NCBI GenBank assembly: GCA_033980235.1
Contig: CM067065.1
Location: 2,112,347-2,176,346, forward strand
Origin: Diadema setosum
Taxonomy: Eukaryota > Echinodermata > Echinoidea > Diadematoida > Diadematidae
DNA length: 64,000 nt
Direction of reading: 5' to 3'
A model generated the notes under the pieces. That model saw nothing but the letters and a program-made list of their open reading frames with translations. It was not told the DNA's origin and did not search any database. Positions 11,337 to 22,900 of the stretch are shown one piece after another. Position numbers and translations under genes: made by a program. Every line of letters starts with the position of its first letter. Position 1 is the first letter of the stretch.

Positions 11337-13384
11337 TTTGTCAAGACAGCGTCAGATTAACATAAAATCTCCATTTAATAAGCTAAAATGAACGTTTTGT
11401 AGGATATTCCTTTTCAAGAAGCACTGTGGTAGCCTCTATACAAGGGGTTCTGGGTTTCAACCTTTAGAGTCACTATTTAACGTTTGGAACAGTGATAAAA
11501 TAAGTTTGGATTATTACACTTGGTGCATATGTATAGCTCAGTTATATCACAAAAACACCCTACCTCACAAAAATTTTGCAATTAGCCGCAAATTTAAGGA
11601 GATAATAATTATTATCACAAATTTCCTCAATAAACCACCGCCACACGGTGATGGTTCATTCTAGTAATGTTTTTTGATAAACACTATTTTTCAGATTTTC
11701 TAGTATTATTTCACAATACTAAACGTTCATTATACTCATTAACATTGTCATGTTTGGTGATTTCTATCCCTACATCACACTCTAGAACTACTAAGAAGCA
11801 CTAAAGCTGTTTCTCTCTCTCTCTCCCTCTCTCTCTCTCTCTCATCTGCAAATGTTAGCAAGGGAATAGCGGCGCGTACATTTTTTGTTTGTCTGATATG
11901 GTGGCGGGAAAACGTCTTTTGTCGTTAATTTAATGTTACCTGGATAAACCAAAATTTGCATGAATGGGATATGTTCTAATTATAGCGATGCGTGTGGAGG
12001 AAGGAGGTCCATAGTAACGTCGAGGTCAACTTCTGAACTATTTTAAGTTTTGGTGATAACTGTACAGTAAATATCGTACGGAAACAGTGCCGAGACTGAA
12101 AAGGTGATTAAACAAATTAATGTCAAAGTATTGTGGCTTATCACAAAAATGGAAAAAAAAAATAATACTTGGGGCCATTGAGGTCAAACATCAAGATATT
12201 TGCATATCCTACTCCAAACAAAAACAAAGAAATACAAGTTAACTTTTTCTTTCTATGAAAAGTGAGTCAGACTTTATTGTTGCTGTTCTTGTTTCTTTTT
12301 ATTTTACCAAGAATTCATGCTGTAAGGCTTACAGTAAAAATAATCACAACCTCTGTTGCGTGTAAATCTTTTTCTTATAAAACACGTCGACAAACTTGTG
12401 GTCGCAAAATGGGCATTTCGAATGATCAATAAATCAATACATAAATAATTTTCACTGACATGTGTATTATAATACTCAGCACATTGGGAACGCAAAGAAC
12501 GTATCGTAGAGGGCGCTAGACTAGAACGAATACTAGTGTACACTGTTTATTTTCTCTGATCCTCGTATCATTAAAACTTAATCAAATATTATTTGGTTAT
12601 GAATCTCCACTTGCATAAGACCCTGCGAGATATTAGTCATTATGATGTTCATAACTGGTGAATATGATACATTTTAAAGATTTTGAAAGTCCATCACCTC
12701 TCACGTTTTTTGTATTTGTTTTAGATAAAATCTTTATTCAGACTGGTGACTCCTTTCCTCGAGTAGGAAGGCCGAGTGTCTTAGAATTATGTCTATTCCA
12801 TTTCTGTATGAGGTGTTTATTGTACATTCATGAATCATGTCAAATGTGTACAATTTATGTATGTTTTATCTATACTACTTTGCACACAACCTTTTGTTTT
12901 TCGTTAAACATTGTATTATAGTTATATTTTGTGTCATTACAATGTAATAATTTCATTGATTTGTCTGAATAAAGGCTATAAAAAGCGTCACAAAAAAAAA
13001 AAGCACACTGACATTGAAGGATGCGTCATACAAGCATAGTAATTCAATGGCAACGATTGAGCTTGGAGTTTCACTGATAAACTCTCTTGGCATATTCCAC
13101 CTGGGTGAAAAAATGTTTTTATCAACACAATACACACTAATTATTCACAGTTTCATGTGTCTCTTACACTAGTAACTCTAAGTTCATTACACATTGAATA
13201 ATCTGTGTAGGCCTACGTTAGACAGTAATTTGTCTTCTTAACTCAGTGACTGCATCTCCCCATGCAAAATAATAATGAAATTTTCTTGAATTCTCTTCAC
13301 ATTTACATTCATTATTTCAACCTTTTTGCCTCAAAATTTTCAGTTTCATGTCCTTTTTTACAACCTCACAGAGAGAGAGAAAAA

Positions 13385-13845
13385 AAAAATGAATTTGCGA
13401 ACACACAAGTTTAGAATGCTAATTGTAAATACTGTACATTTACTTTTGTTTCTTCTTTTTTTTTTAGAATAAAATGACCAATACATGTACTAAAATATGT
13501 TTAACCACATAGGCCTATAGTCAATACAATTAATTAACACTCAATATGTTACACTTTATGCAGATTTTGTCTTATTGGTAGAAAACATTGTAGAATCACA
13601 GGCAGCAGGTTGAATTACTATATAAATACAGTGTACATGTATTTTCAGTTATTGAAAAAAATAATAGCATAACTTATTCCCTTATGACTGGGCAGCCCAC
13701 CCTACCATTCTCTGGTCTTTATAAACTCTATCCCATTGTAACCAAACGCAATCATTTACAACCTTCTTGCATCACAAATTGCAGTCTAACATCCATTTAA
13801 CTTCACACACGCACACGCACACACACACACACACATACACACACG

Positions 13846-13877
<32 letters not shown>

Positions 13878-14100
13878 CAGACAAATATAAAAATGCACAA
13901 GTTTAGAATGTTTAATTGTAATACATTTATTTTTTTCATCTTTTTTTTTCTTTTGGTTGTTTGGTTGGTCAGATAAAATGACCAATACATGTACTAAAAT
14001 CTGTTTAACTACATTAGAATCAACAAGAGTAAACACATAAACATTCAATATGTTACACTTCATGCAGATTTTGTCTTTATAGCTGAAAACACAATTTGTA
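13385..14100. repeat. Tandem duplication of a ~230-bp segment
   Basis: 13390-13600 and 13868-14100 share, in the same order, acaagtttagaatg, aaaatgaccaatacatgtac, caatatgttacactt and atgcagattttgtctt. Both copies are preceded by a purine-rich or (CA)n tract. The copies have diverged by small indels. Confidence 0.85.
13804..13869. repeat. (CA)n microsatellite
   Basis: CA/CG-interrupted dinucleotide run of about 65 bp. Confidence 0.95.
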
Positions 14101-14243
14101 GATTTAAAGGTTGGGGTTGTTAAAAAGAGATCTACTACTAATGTCAGCAAGGGAAAACGAACACTTTCTTATCTCGATCTTAACAAGATAATCATAATTA
14201 GAAACTTTCGGGGTTTCTTACCCTGGATTCGTGTCCTAAACAC

Positions 14244-14608
14244 TTAAAGGTGAAGGCTAGTAACTGATCAGTGGGAATCAGTGGAAATGCTGGGAGATGA
14301 TTCTTCCAATTCTTATGGGATTCATTCAAGAGTACATTGTATATCTATTGTTGTGTGAAAATTATTTGCTTCAGAATGGTCTCATATTCAAGTAATGTGC
14401 AGTTTAATGCCCCGTCACTGACCAGGGACGCTTACCTGGAAACATTAAACTGCACATTACTTGAATATGAGACCATTCTGAAGCAAATAGTTTTCACACA
14501 ACAATAGATATACAATGTACTCTTGAATGAATCCCATAAGGATTGGAACAATCATCTCCCAGCATTCCCACTGATTCCCACTGATCAGTTACTAGCCATC
14601 CCCTTTAA
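14244..14608. mobile_element. Near-perfect palindrome, 166-bp arms (foldback MITE)
   Basis: Left arm 14244-14409 and right arm 14443-14608 are reverse complements with about six or seven mismatches, separated by 33 bp. Outer tips read TTAAAGG and CCTTTAA, so target choice may again be TTAA. No reading frame of interest. Confidence 0.85.
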
Positions 14609-14739
14609 ATCATTGTATGCTTTGAATGCAGAATAGCAAACAAAATCCTACAGAGTCTTGTACACACCATCCAAAGTCCCTGGTACAGAAAGGGGTAAGG
14701 CTTGATAGAGGGATGTCTGATATGCAGTGACAAACGTGC

Positions 14740-14915
14740 AGAGCACCATTTTTATTAAAATTTTCAGTCCTAACAAGTTGTCAGTCTCTGACAATTTAAG
14801 TAATATCCTTGATGTTGATTGGCTCAGAAACTCTGGTCACTGACTGTTACTATAGTGATTGTCAGAGTCTGACAAAAACTAACAGCTTGTCGGAGCTGGC
14901 AACTTTCATGAAATG
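14740..14915. mobile_element. Degenerate palindromic MITE
   Basis: Inverted segments around caagttgtcagtctctgaca and tgtcagagtctgacaaaaac, flanked by gcaccattt and aaatggtgcc, give a palindromic element of about 175 bp. Contains the word gattggctcag, like the element at 26187-26336. Confidence 0.6.
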
Positions 14916-15058
14916 GTGCCCACTTACATTATTCCTTGCACAAATCAGTTTGACTTTCCTAAAGATATTCTTCTTCTCCTAAAAAGTTATTTCTCTTCTT
15001 TGACAAGTCAGTCTAATATCTCTCGACAAATCATTTGAAATCTTTACACAAATCAATA

Positions 15059-15267
15059 CTGTAAAACATGATATATTCGCGACATGAATTTTTCGCGAAT
15101 TGGAGCCGACGGCCTTTTTAGCGGCATGAAATTTTCGCGAACTGGAACTGGTATTCAATGCATATGTAGTGTAGAAAAGAACTTTCGCGTGCATTTTAAT
15201 TTCGCGAATCTTCGCGCTCGCGAAATTCGCGAAATTAAAATGCACGCGAACATTTCTCGTTTTACAG
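15059..15267. mobile_element. 209-bp TTCGCG-rich palindromic MITE, TA target duplication
   Basis: Same family and exactly the same length as the copy at 872-1080. Tips CTGTAAAAC and GTTTTACAG, flanked by TA on both sides. The right end is a dense series of ttcgcgaa words. Confidence 0.82.
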
Positions 15268-15406
15268 TATTCATTATCTCCTGATGGTCCAGTAAAGGTC
15301 AATTCCTTTTTCTGCAAATTTTGAACAACCCCTGCATTTATATATAATCTGGAAAATAACAATGATTAAACAATAAACAAATACAACCCAGAACATATAT
15401 CATATA

Positions 15407-15573
15407 CACGGGCGGATCCAGGAGTTCAGTAAAAGGGAGGCGCCTTTGCAAAATTTAAAGGGGGGGGGGGAGCGCACGCATCCCCCCATTTTTTTTCTTT
15501 TTATTTCTTTTGTTTTAACCAAAAATAAAGAGGGGGCACACGCCCGGTGCGCCTCCGTCTAGATCTGCCACTG
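15407..15573. mobile_element. hAT-like MITE (GGCGGATCCAGG family)
   Basis: Starts CACGGGCGGATCCAGG and ends GATCTGCCACTG, the decayed form of the tips seen in the better copy at 33658-33811. Interior has poly-G and the word gcgcctccgtc. No intact target duplication. Confidence 0.65.
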
Positions 15574-16866
15574 ATATAGGACGATATATAATATAAAAGA
15601 GCAAACCAACCAAACAAACAAACAGATAAATACAAAAAGAAACAAATTCATATATCACACATCTGGTGCTAGTCCTTAATGGCCACAATGATGTATCATC
15701 TCACACAAATTCAATCTCTCTAAACTACCCCAATCTCCTAATAAGGAGTAAAATAAAGAGAAAAAAAAAATCTATCCCACTTTGCTTGTCACTGCGAGGC
15801 TGAATAGAATGAAATTTGCCATGTTATTTTCCCCTGGCAAGGAGTATAAACATTAGAGTTCTGCTGTGTATAACATCAGCCATTTAGCCATCTTACTGTG
15901 ATGCATTACAAGTTCATAAATTTATCTTTCTTCATCTATCTGTAGTTTACTCTATCTATAGGGCTGCTTAGTTGTTAATGTTGCCAATGGGGATTTTTGT
16001 TGTGTAGTGGTTAGTTTTTGTGTGTATGGGTTGATTTGTGTGTGTGTGTATATTTCACAATACTTAACATCGATTTTACTAATTCAAATTTTTACGGCGT
16101 TGTTTCTATCCCTAACTCACATTTTAGAACTATTTTAAAGCACTAATGCTGGGGTTTTTGTTTCATCTGCAAATGGTAAATCATGCCTTTAATATAGCTC
16201 TTAATGCTTTAGATCCGTGCACAAAGCTTGGTTTTGTATTTGATCGTGACAGATTTGCTATAAGACAATATTCTCAATCAAACTTATGGAGCATATGAAA
16301 CAAGCATTGCTTGGCAGAAAGTGAGACTCAGGGGGGACAGTCCAAAGTACATCAAATCACTTAGGCTATAATAAGGCTGATGAATTACGACTTGAGAACA
16401 TTGAACCACACGAGGGGACTTGTTGATGTCTGTTGATCTAATTTTTTGCACTTGCAGTTGGTCATGTTACATGCATTAATCTTAAAATATTTCAATCCAT
16501 GCATGCAAGATTATTTTCTCTCGTGTTGCCTTACTGGGGATAAACAGAAAACTGTAAATTGCACTGCTGATGCATGTTGTCTCATGGTAGCTTTGGTTTG
16601 TGTGTTTTTTCATCGACCATCCACACAAAGGGGGACATGCACACAGAGAGGCTACATGTACAAAAATAAAATCAAAAGCGAGGTGTCAATACTTCGAGCA
16701 TTGATGATTTTAACGACATACATGTAACCTCCTCAGCAACAATAAAAAAAAATAAGCCCCCTGCAAAAATAGCAGCTTCTACGGTCAACTGTTTACATTA
16801 TCTACACAGGATGAATGTTTGTCTTCTGGAGGAAATAAAAGGTACGCCAAAATGCCATAGGTGGGA
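15574..16866. other. 3' flank of p47, family B repeat fragment
   Basis: Contains a fragment (about 16030-16193) of the repeat also seen at 30824-31172, recognisable by cagcattagtgc-type and tttcatctgcaaatgg words. The p47 3' UTR must start here, but no convincing minus-strand polyadenylation signal was identified. Confidence 0.45.
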
Positions 16867-16999
16867 CTACGTCAGTCGTTGCACGATGACAGCATTTAGG
16901 AGCTTGGCGTCAGCTATCGTCTGTGCGTCGTCCCCTAGTGTCTTGTTGGGAAACGTTGTCATGAGAACAAAGGACTGACCGGCATACTGGGGTCGTGAC
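16867..16999 (-). CDS. NSFL1C: p47 coding exon 10 (end of UBX, stop)
   Basis: Acceptor tgtctag|GTC. Encodes [20 protein letters not shown] through NAVIVQRLT and TAG. The TTFPNK loop is the p97-binding S3/S4 loop in UBX domains. Confidence 0.96.
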
Positions 17000-19900
17000 C
17001 TAGACAAAATTTTAGTGGTCAAGGAACTGTTCGCAAGCAACACAGGTCATATCAAATCGACTAATTACGACAAAAATAATTTGAAGAACTCATGTCTCTT
17101 ACTTTTAACACAAATTTATGTCGCGAAATATGAAATGCATCATAAAATATTGGAGATAGAACATCCAAGAAAACATGAGCATAAAAGCAACAACACCTAG
17201 GCCTATGTATCAATATCTGTACAGCATAGGAAAGTTGGATGGAAAAGTATGGCACGCTCCTGTGACTGATGTGATGTGCTGGTGTGTAGATTTTACTTTT
17301 TGCTAAAAGTGAATTAGCTTTCGGGCGAAAGCTCGGTGGTCTAGTGGAGATGACGCCTGTCCGGTGATCAGGAGGTCGTAGGTTCAAATCCTGCTCGAGT
17401 ATGTACGCCCAAATTTTTATCATGGCTACTACTAAAACACTGATCAATTCAGTGCTTATTTACGTCGATGTAGGGAAATTTGTCAATCAGTTGCAATGAA
17501 AACATCTCGACGGAAGAAAATCATGAATTTGAAAAAGTGAATTAGTAGTTGCAATGGTAACAGTATTTTTTTTTTTTCAGCATTGAGCAGTGTGCTGCCA
17601 TGTTGACAGTGAACTCTAATTTTTCTTTTTGTTTTTGATAAAGCAACCTTAGTATGGATTGGGCTAGTACCCTCACTGATGAAGTTGAATTATTAGTTGT
17701 AATAGTAACGGTATTTATTTTTTGTTTTGTTTTTCAGCGTCAAGCAGTGTGTTGCCATGATGACAGTATACTTTTATTTCTTTTTAGTTTATTTTTTTAA
17801 AGCATTTTCAATATGGATTGGGCTGGTACCCTCACTGATTGAGTATTTGTTTTGAGATTTGGCACATGCGACCACTGTCACGTTTTTAAAATCATGTCTT
17901 TATATTATCATTGTTTGTGCACAGCACTGAAATAATGTGTTTTTATTATTATGATCGTCAACATGTGCAATTCAGCCTTTGGCTGCCAGACATGATTTTC
18001 AATAAGGCCTGTTCAATTCAATTTAATTCTAAGAAAGCTATGGAAAAAAAAACAATCTGCACAGGGCAAATTTGAGAGTGGTGACATTTTGAAGAAGACA
18101 AAGATGGGACTTGTAATTCTAGAATACAATGTCAAACTTGAGATAAAGGCTGTCTTGGAATGAGAAACAAAGTGTTGTTGTTGTTTTTTTTTTTTTCATT
18201 ATCACATAAGTTCTTTGGATATCACAATTAATCACTATTTCTTAAAGCTGTATAACATATGACAGAGGAAGCCAATAAAGTGATACGAAAATGATGGCAT
18301 TCTCTTGACCCATTGCGGATGGGCTGATTTTGCTACAACACGCATATTCCATAGACACCTGCCCGAGTATACTCCGGACTCGTCCTCAACGGGTTAAAGA
18401 ATAACAAACAAATCACAGAAAGGCTTCCCTAAATAGATGAATTTAGTACTAATTTAATTATGGTAAGTATGAATTTATGTCTTTCTTGTATGCTGTCTGA
18501 CAAGATAGTACTTGAGGGGAGGGGTTAATAAAATTTCCTGTTGAAAACGAAAAAAGTCTTTTATAGAGGGTCAGTGAAGTGTGAATCCATGTTCAAAGTA
18601 ACCATTTCAGAAGTCAAGAAATGGGCGAATGAGTGGTACCATACTCAACACAGAGCTGTAGGCCTATATGTAACATCATACATAATAGTACTCCCGTTAT
18701 AACAAACACGGATATAACAAAATTTCGGGACAACAAAGTGAAAATTCAGGCTGCAACATTATCTGCTCCATGTATTTCTATTTTCTATATGTTCGGATAT
18801 AACAAAAGAAAACTGCTGGTTTTGAGGACTTCGTTATAACAGGAGTCCACTGTATACACGTGAGCATACTATAAATGCAAGCTTAATATTCTTAATAGTC
18901 CCAGCAAAGGATACGAAACGATGAAGCTTCTGATGCTTCCGACGGTGTGCGTGTGGTTGAACTTGCCTACCAACCTGGAAGAAAAAAAGAAGGGAAATGT
19001 TTCATGCCAAGAAGGAGAAGAAGAAGAAGGAGGAGAAGAAGACAAAAAAAGGAGAATGAGATTAATAAGTACGTAGGTGATGAAGGTGAAGATGCTGGAG
19101 AAGAAGATGGAAGAAGAAAAGGAAAAAAAAAAGAAAAAGAAGAGGAAGAAGAACAGAAGAAGAAGAGGAAGAGAAGGAGCAAGAAGACATTGAAGATGTA
19201 GATGCAGGAGAAGAAGAAAAGAAGGAAAAAATGAAGAGGATAAGGAAGAAGACAAAAGAAAGATAACAAAAACATGAAGAAGGGGAAGAAAGAAGAGACA
19301 GAAAAAGAACAGGTGTGAAGTTTGACCAAGAAGAAAGAACCTCAGCGCAAAGACAAAGACAAAGAGCAAGAAACAAACACTAAAGAGAAAAGCACTCGGG
19401 GAGTGCAGACCTCCACCAAGCAGCTCATTTTCATCCATAGACATATGCTGAAAATTGCCTTTTATTTCCTTGTGATAAAGAAGTATTTCTGTTGTGTCTC
19501 AGGGTCTACCTCACTAGCAGGTTACTGCATGCTGTGCCTCGCGCACACACTGAGTGCGCATATATGCACACCTCAAATATGCACAGCTTGAATTCCATCG
19601 TTTGTTGGCCCTATCTGCCAACGACAATCCTTTTCAAAAATTGAAAAAAAAGTATCGCCGGTCTCTACAATTATGGGGACTAGAACCAATATTTAATCAT
19701 TTGTCCCTTGAGTAATTATCAACTTTTCCTTCATTCAAATCCGTTCACAACTTTCTGAGTTATTTTGCAAACAGACCAACAAACAACCATTGCTGAAAAA
19801 AACATAACCCCCTTGACAGAGGTAATAAGCTGGCGAAGAGCTTTGTTTGTATTCAAACCTGGAGCCATCTGCTAGCCTGAGCTGAACGGTGGTGACGGGT

Positions 19901-22900
19901 TGCGCGGGGTCGACGTCGACTGAGGCGGGCGTCGTCGTCGTCGTCGAAGAGGATTGCGAGGTGGAGGTCGATCCAGACTGTGAACTTGATCCCCCAGACA
20001 CAATGGACGGAGAGGGACTGCATGCCACACACAAATTATTTATCAAAATGATAGTTAGTTATGGAATCATTATTCTGTGAAGTCAAGACTATGATTTACA
20101 CGACTCGAATATATACAATGATGTATTTCAAGTTTTCTAGCAAAATGAAAGAGCAGGTGACTTACCTTTTTCAGAAAGCAGGGGAAATGATATCATCCCT
20201 ACCATATTTGAATATCAGTAACAAGTAAAAGGAACATGCATGTTTCATATTAAAGCAAAAAAATAATTCTGGTAGCTTGGAGTAACACAAGTGGGCTGAA
20301 AAGTTTTTTATGCAAACTGGGTTCTTGCTGTCTGCTATGCAGGCAACAAGCTCAATTATAGAAAGGATGATCCTTAATATACAGTCACAATTCGATGTGA
20401 AATTGGCTGTGCGTCACTGATGGAAAGATAGCGGGCAAACTCACGAACCTTCCCAGCATGTAGCCATGACCGGTGAAAGCTTTGACCGTCTGCTTCGGCC
20501 GCACGTACTCCTCATTACGACGGTCCTCCAAGTCCAAGCTGACCTCTCCTCCTTCGGCCAGCTTCAGCAGTTCGTCCGGAATCTCCCTGCAAGACATCCC
20601 CATGAGAGGGGTCAATCTCTACGTTTAAAGGGACTTTACAGTATTGGTTGAGGTGAGGATTTAGCTTTTAATGTTTTGTGAGATATTCAGAAACCACTCT
20701 GTGAGATGTCAAAGAGCATACAATTCTAAGGGGAATCATAAGTTTATTTGATAAAAATCAGCTTTGAAATGACTGAGATACCCAAAAGCATGGTAAAACA
20801 AAGAGATCCTAATAAAAGGCGTGGCCTGTCGCCTTTTATTATCATCGCTTTTTTTTTTATATCTCGGCCATTTGAAATCCAATTTTCATCAAATAAACGT
20901 TGAATCCTTGAAATTACATGCTATTTCATATTTCATACGAGGTTTCTAATTATCTCACTTAGGAATGTTATAAACCTGAATTCTTCCCTCAACCAGTACT
21001 GTACAGTCCCTTCTAGCCTTTACTTACTCATAGCTCAAAGTCAAAACATGGTTCTAACAAGGGCTCAAACTTCATCTTCCACCATTTGCAATCTGCTTGC
21101 AATCTGCTTGCAAGAGTCTACAAAGAAACTTTTCTGGGTGATGTGATTTGCCAGGATAACGGGTTGTTTTCAAGTAGTTTGAGATTGAAAGAGTAAAATT
21201 ATTTTGATCATATGCATACAACTTTTATTCCTGAAGAGCCCTCTTTGTTCAGTAGTGAGTAGGTAGAACATTACATGATGATCACCGTGCCCTAGGAATT
21301 GTTTTCCCAACAAGTTGTGTTATGAAATCACAGCGATACGTTGACACACATTTCCCGTCCATATTTGTCCATTTCAGAGCAAAACTCAAAACGTCCTGCA
21401 GGCACATGAGAACTATGTGTTCACTTTAACTAGCCGAGGTTTGTCATCAGCACTCAGTTATCCACCCAAACTTGACTTAGTCGTAAAGTTACCCATAACA
21501 CTTACAAGTCTAAGTGTAGCAATGTTCCTCAATCTAACAGGAAGGCCATGGCCACACAATAGAGAGAGGGGGATTAGATTATCTCCATTCATTGACAATT
21601 AGTTTCAAGACATCTGTGCTAATTGGCAAAGAAAGCAATCCAGCATGCAAGCCAAACGGAACATACCACAATTCGTCATGGGGTTTCCTGAATATTGTTA
21701 TATATATATGGGGTTTCCTGAATACTGTTATATATTCAATCCAATTTTTGATACTTTCAAATCTAAACTAAAGATCTATCTTTGCCAGTAGCTTTGTGAA
21801 TGATACTTGTGACATATTGTGGGAGCCTGGAGCCTCTGAATGTTCTTCAAGGACAAATGGTTCTATATGAATGCTGTTCACCATCATCATCACCATCACC
21901 ATCATCATCACCATTATTATCAATCATCATCAACCTCATCACCATCATTGTCATCATCATCCTCATCAACATCAATCATTATCATCATCATCACCATTAT
22001 TATCAATCATCATCATCCTCATCACCATCATCTTCATCATATTTGAGTCAGGCCAGCCTTCCCACTGCAGAGTAACCCCGTGCTCCAGGCCGTTTCACCC
22101 CTTCTGTGCCTACGAATCCAATGTGCACAAACTTCACACACACAGACCAACGGGCAGGTAATACATTGTGGCACGCAGAGGGTTAAAGGAGACCTCCGGA
22201 TGATTTTCAGATTTTTACATTTGAACAACTATAAATTAGTTATACTGAGGACAGAGTTTCAGAATTTATGATAACTGGGATGAAGAATAAGAATATTTTC
22301 AAAATTTAAAACAAATTGCAGTGAACATGGATGATGACATAGCAGAGTCACCATAGAAATGCATGAGTTGGGCTCAAGGAAGCAGAACAAAAGAAGAAGG
22401 CATGCATAGATTATACACAGGTGAACAAGCAAGCAAGCGATATTGTAATGGAATTACACTGCTACATTTCTGAAATACGTGAACCTCCTATGTCATCATC
22501 CTTGTTCAGTGTAATTTGTTGAAGGTTTTTCAAAGTATTGTTTCTCTGATCAAGAACCACAATAAATTCCACAAATCTATACCTGGAGTTGTCGATTTAT
22601 GTACTACATGATGTAAAATTATGTAAATCGTCTGGAATTTCCCTTTAAAAGGAGAGAAGGAACTCACCCCTTCATGATAGACTTGAGGAAGAGATCATTC
22701 TCAGGGGACCGGTAGTCTCTCAGCTCTCCGTCGTCAATGCTGAACCCGTTCTTCCACATCTTCAGGATGACGTGCCTCTGCAAGCATAAGATGTTTATAT
22801 ATCACTCACTCATTTGCAATGCATTGACAATGACATTTTTTATGAAGGGTGTGTCTCCAACACCACGTTTTCAAAAATGGAAAAGGTAGGATCATGAGCC

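Larger units (their letters stand above)
10893..14243. other. Unannotated intergenic DNA with repeat fragments
   Basis: Holds a 16-bp-arm hairpin (11304-11336), a copy of the TTAAAGG-type family B repeat around 11460-11870, a (CT)n tract at about 11812-11842, and a tandem duplication (13385-14100). No coding exon is supported. Confidence 0.5.

Noticed and set aside
17330..17402. A functional tRNA gene
   Set aside because: The A and B boxes are present, but the cloverleaf pairs poorly, the unit continues into a repeated tail with target duplications, and several copies exist: it is a SINE.
18869..19444. 191-residue minus-strand frame and overlapping long frames
   Set aside because: Products of the CTT/GAA repeat; only the last part (18915-18974) is real, as p47 exon 9.
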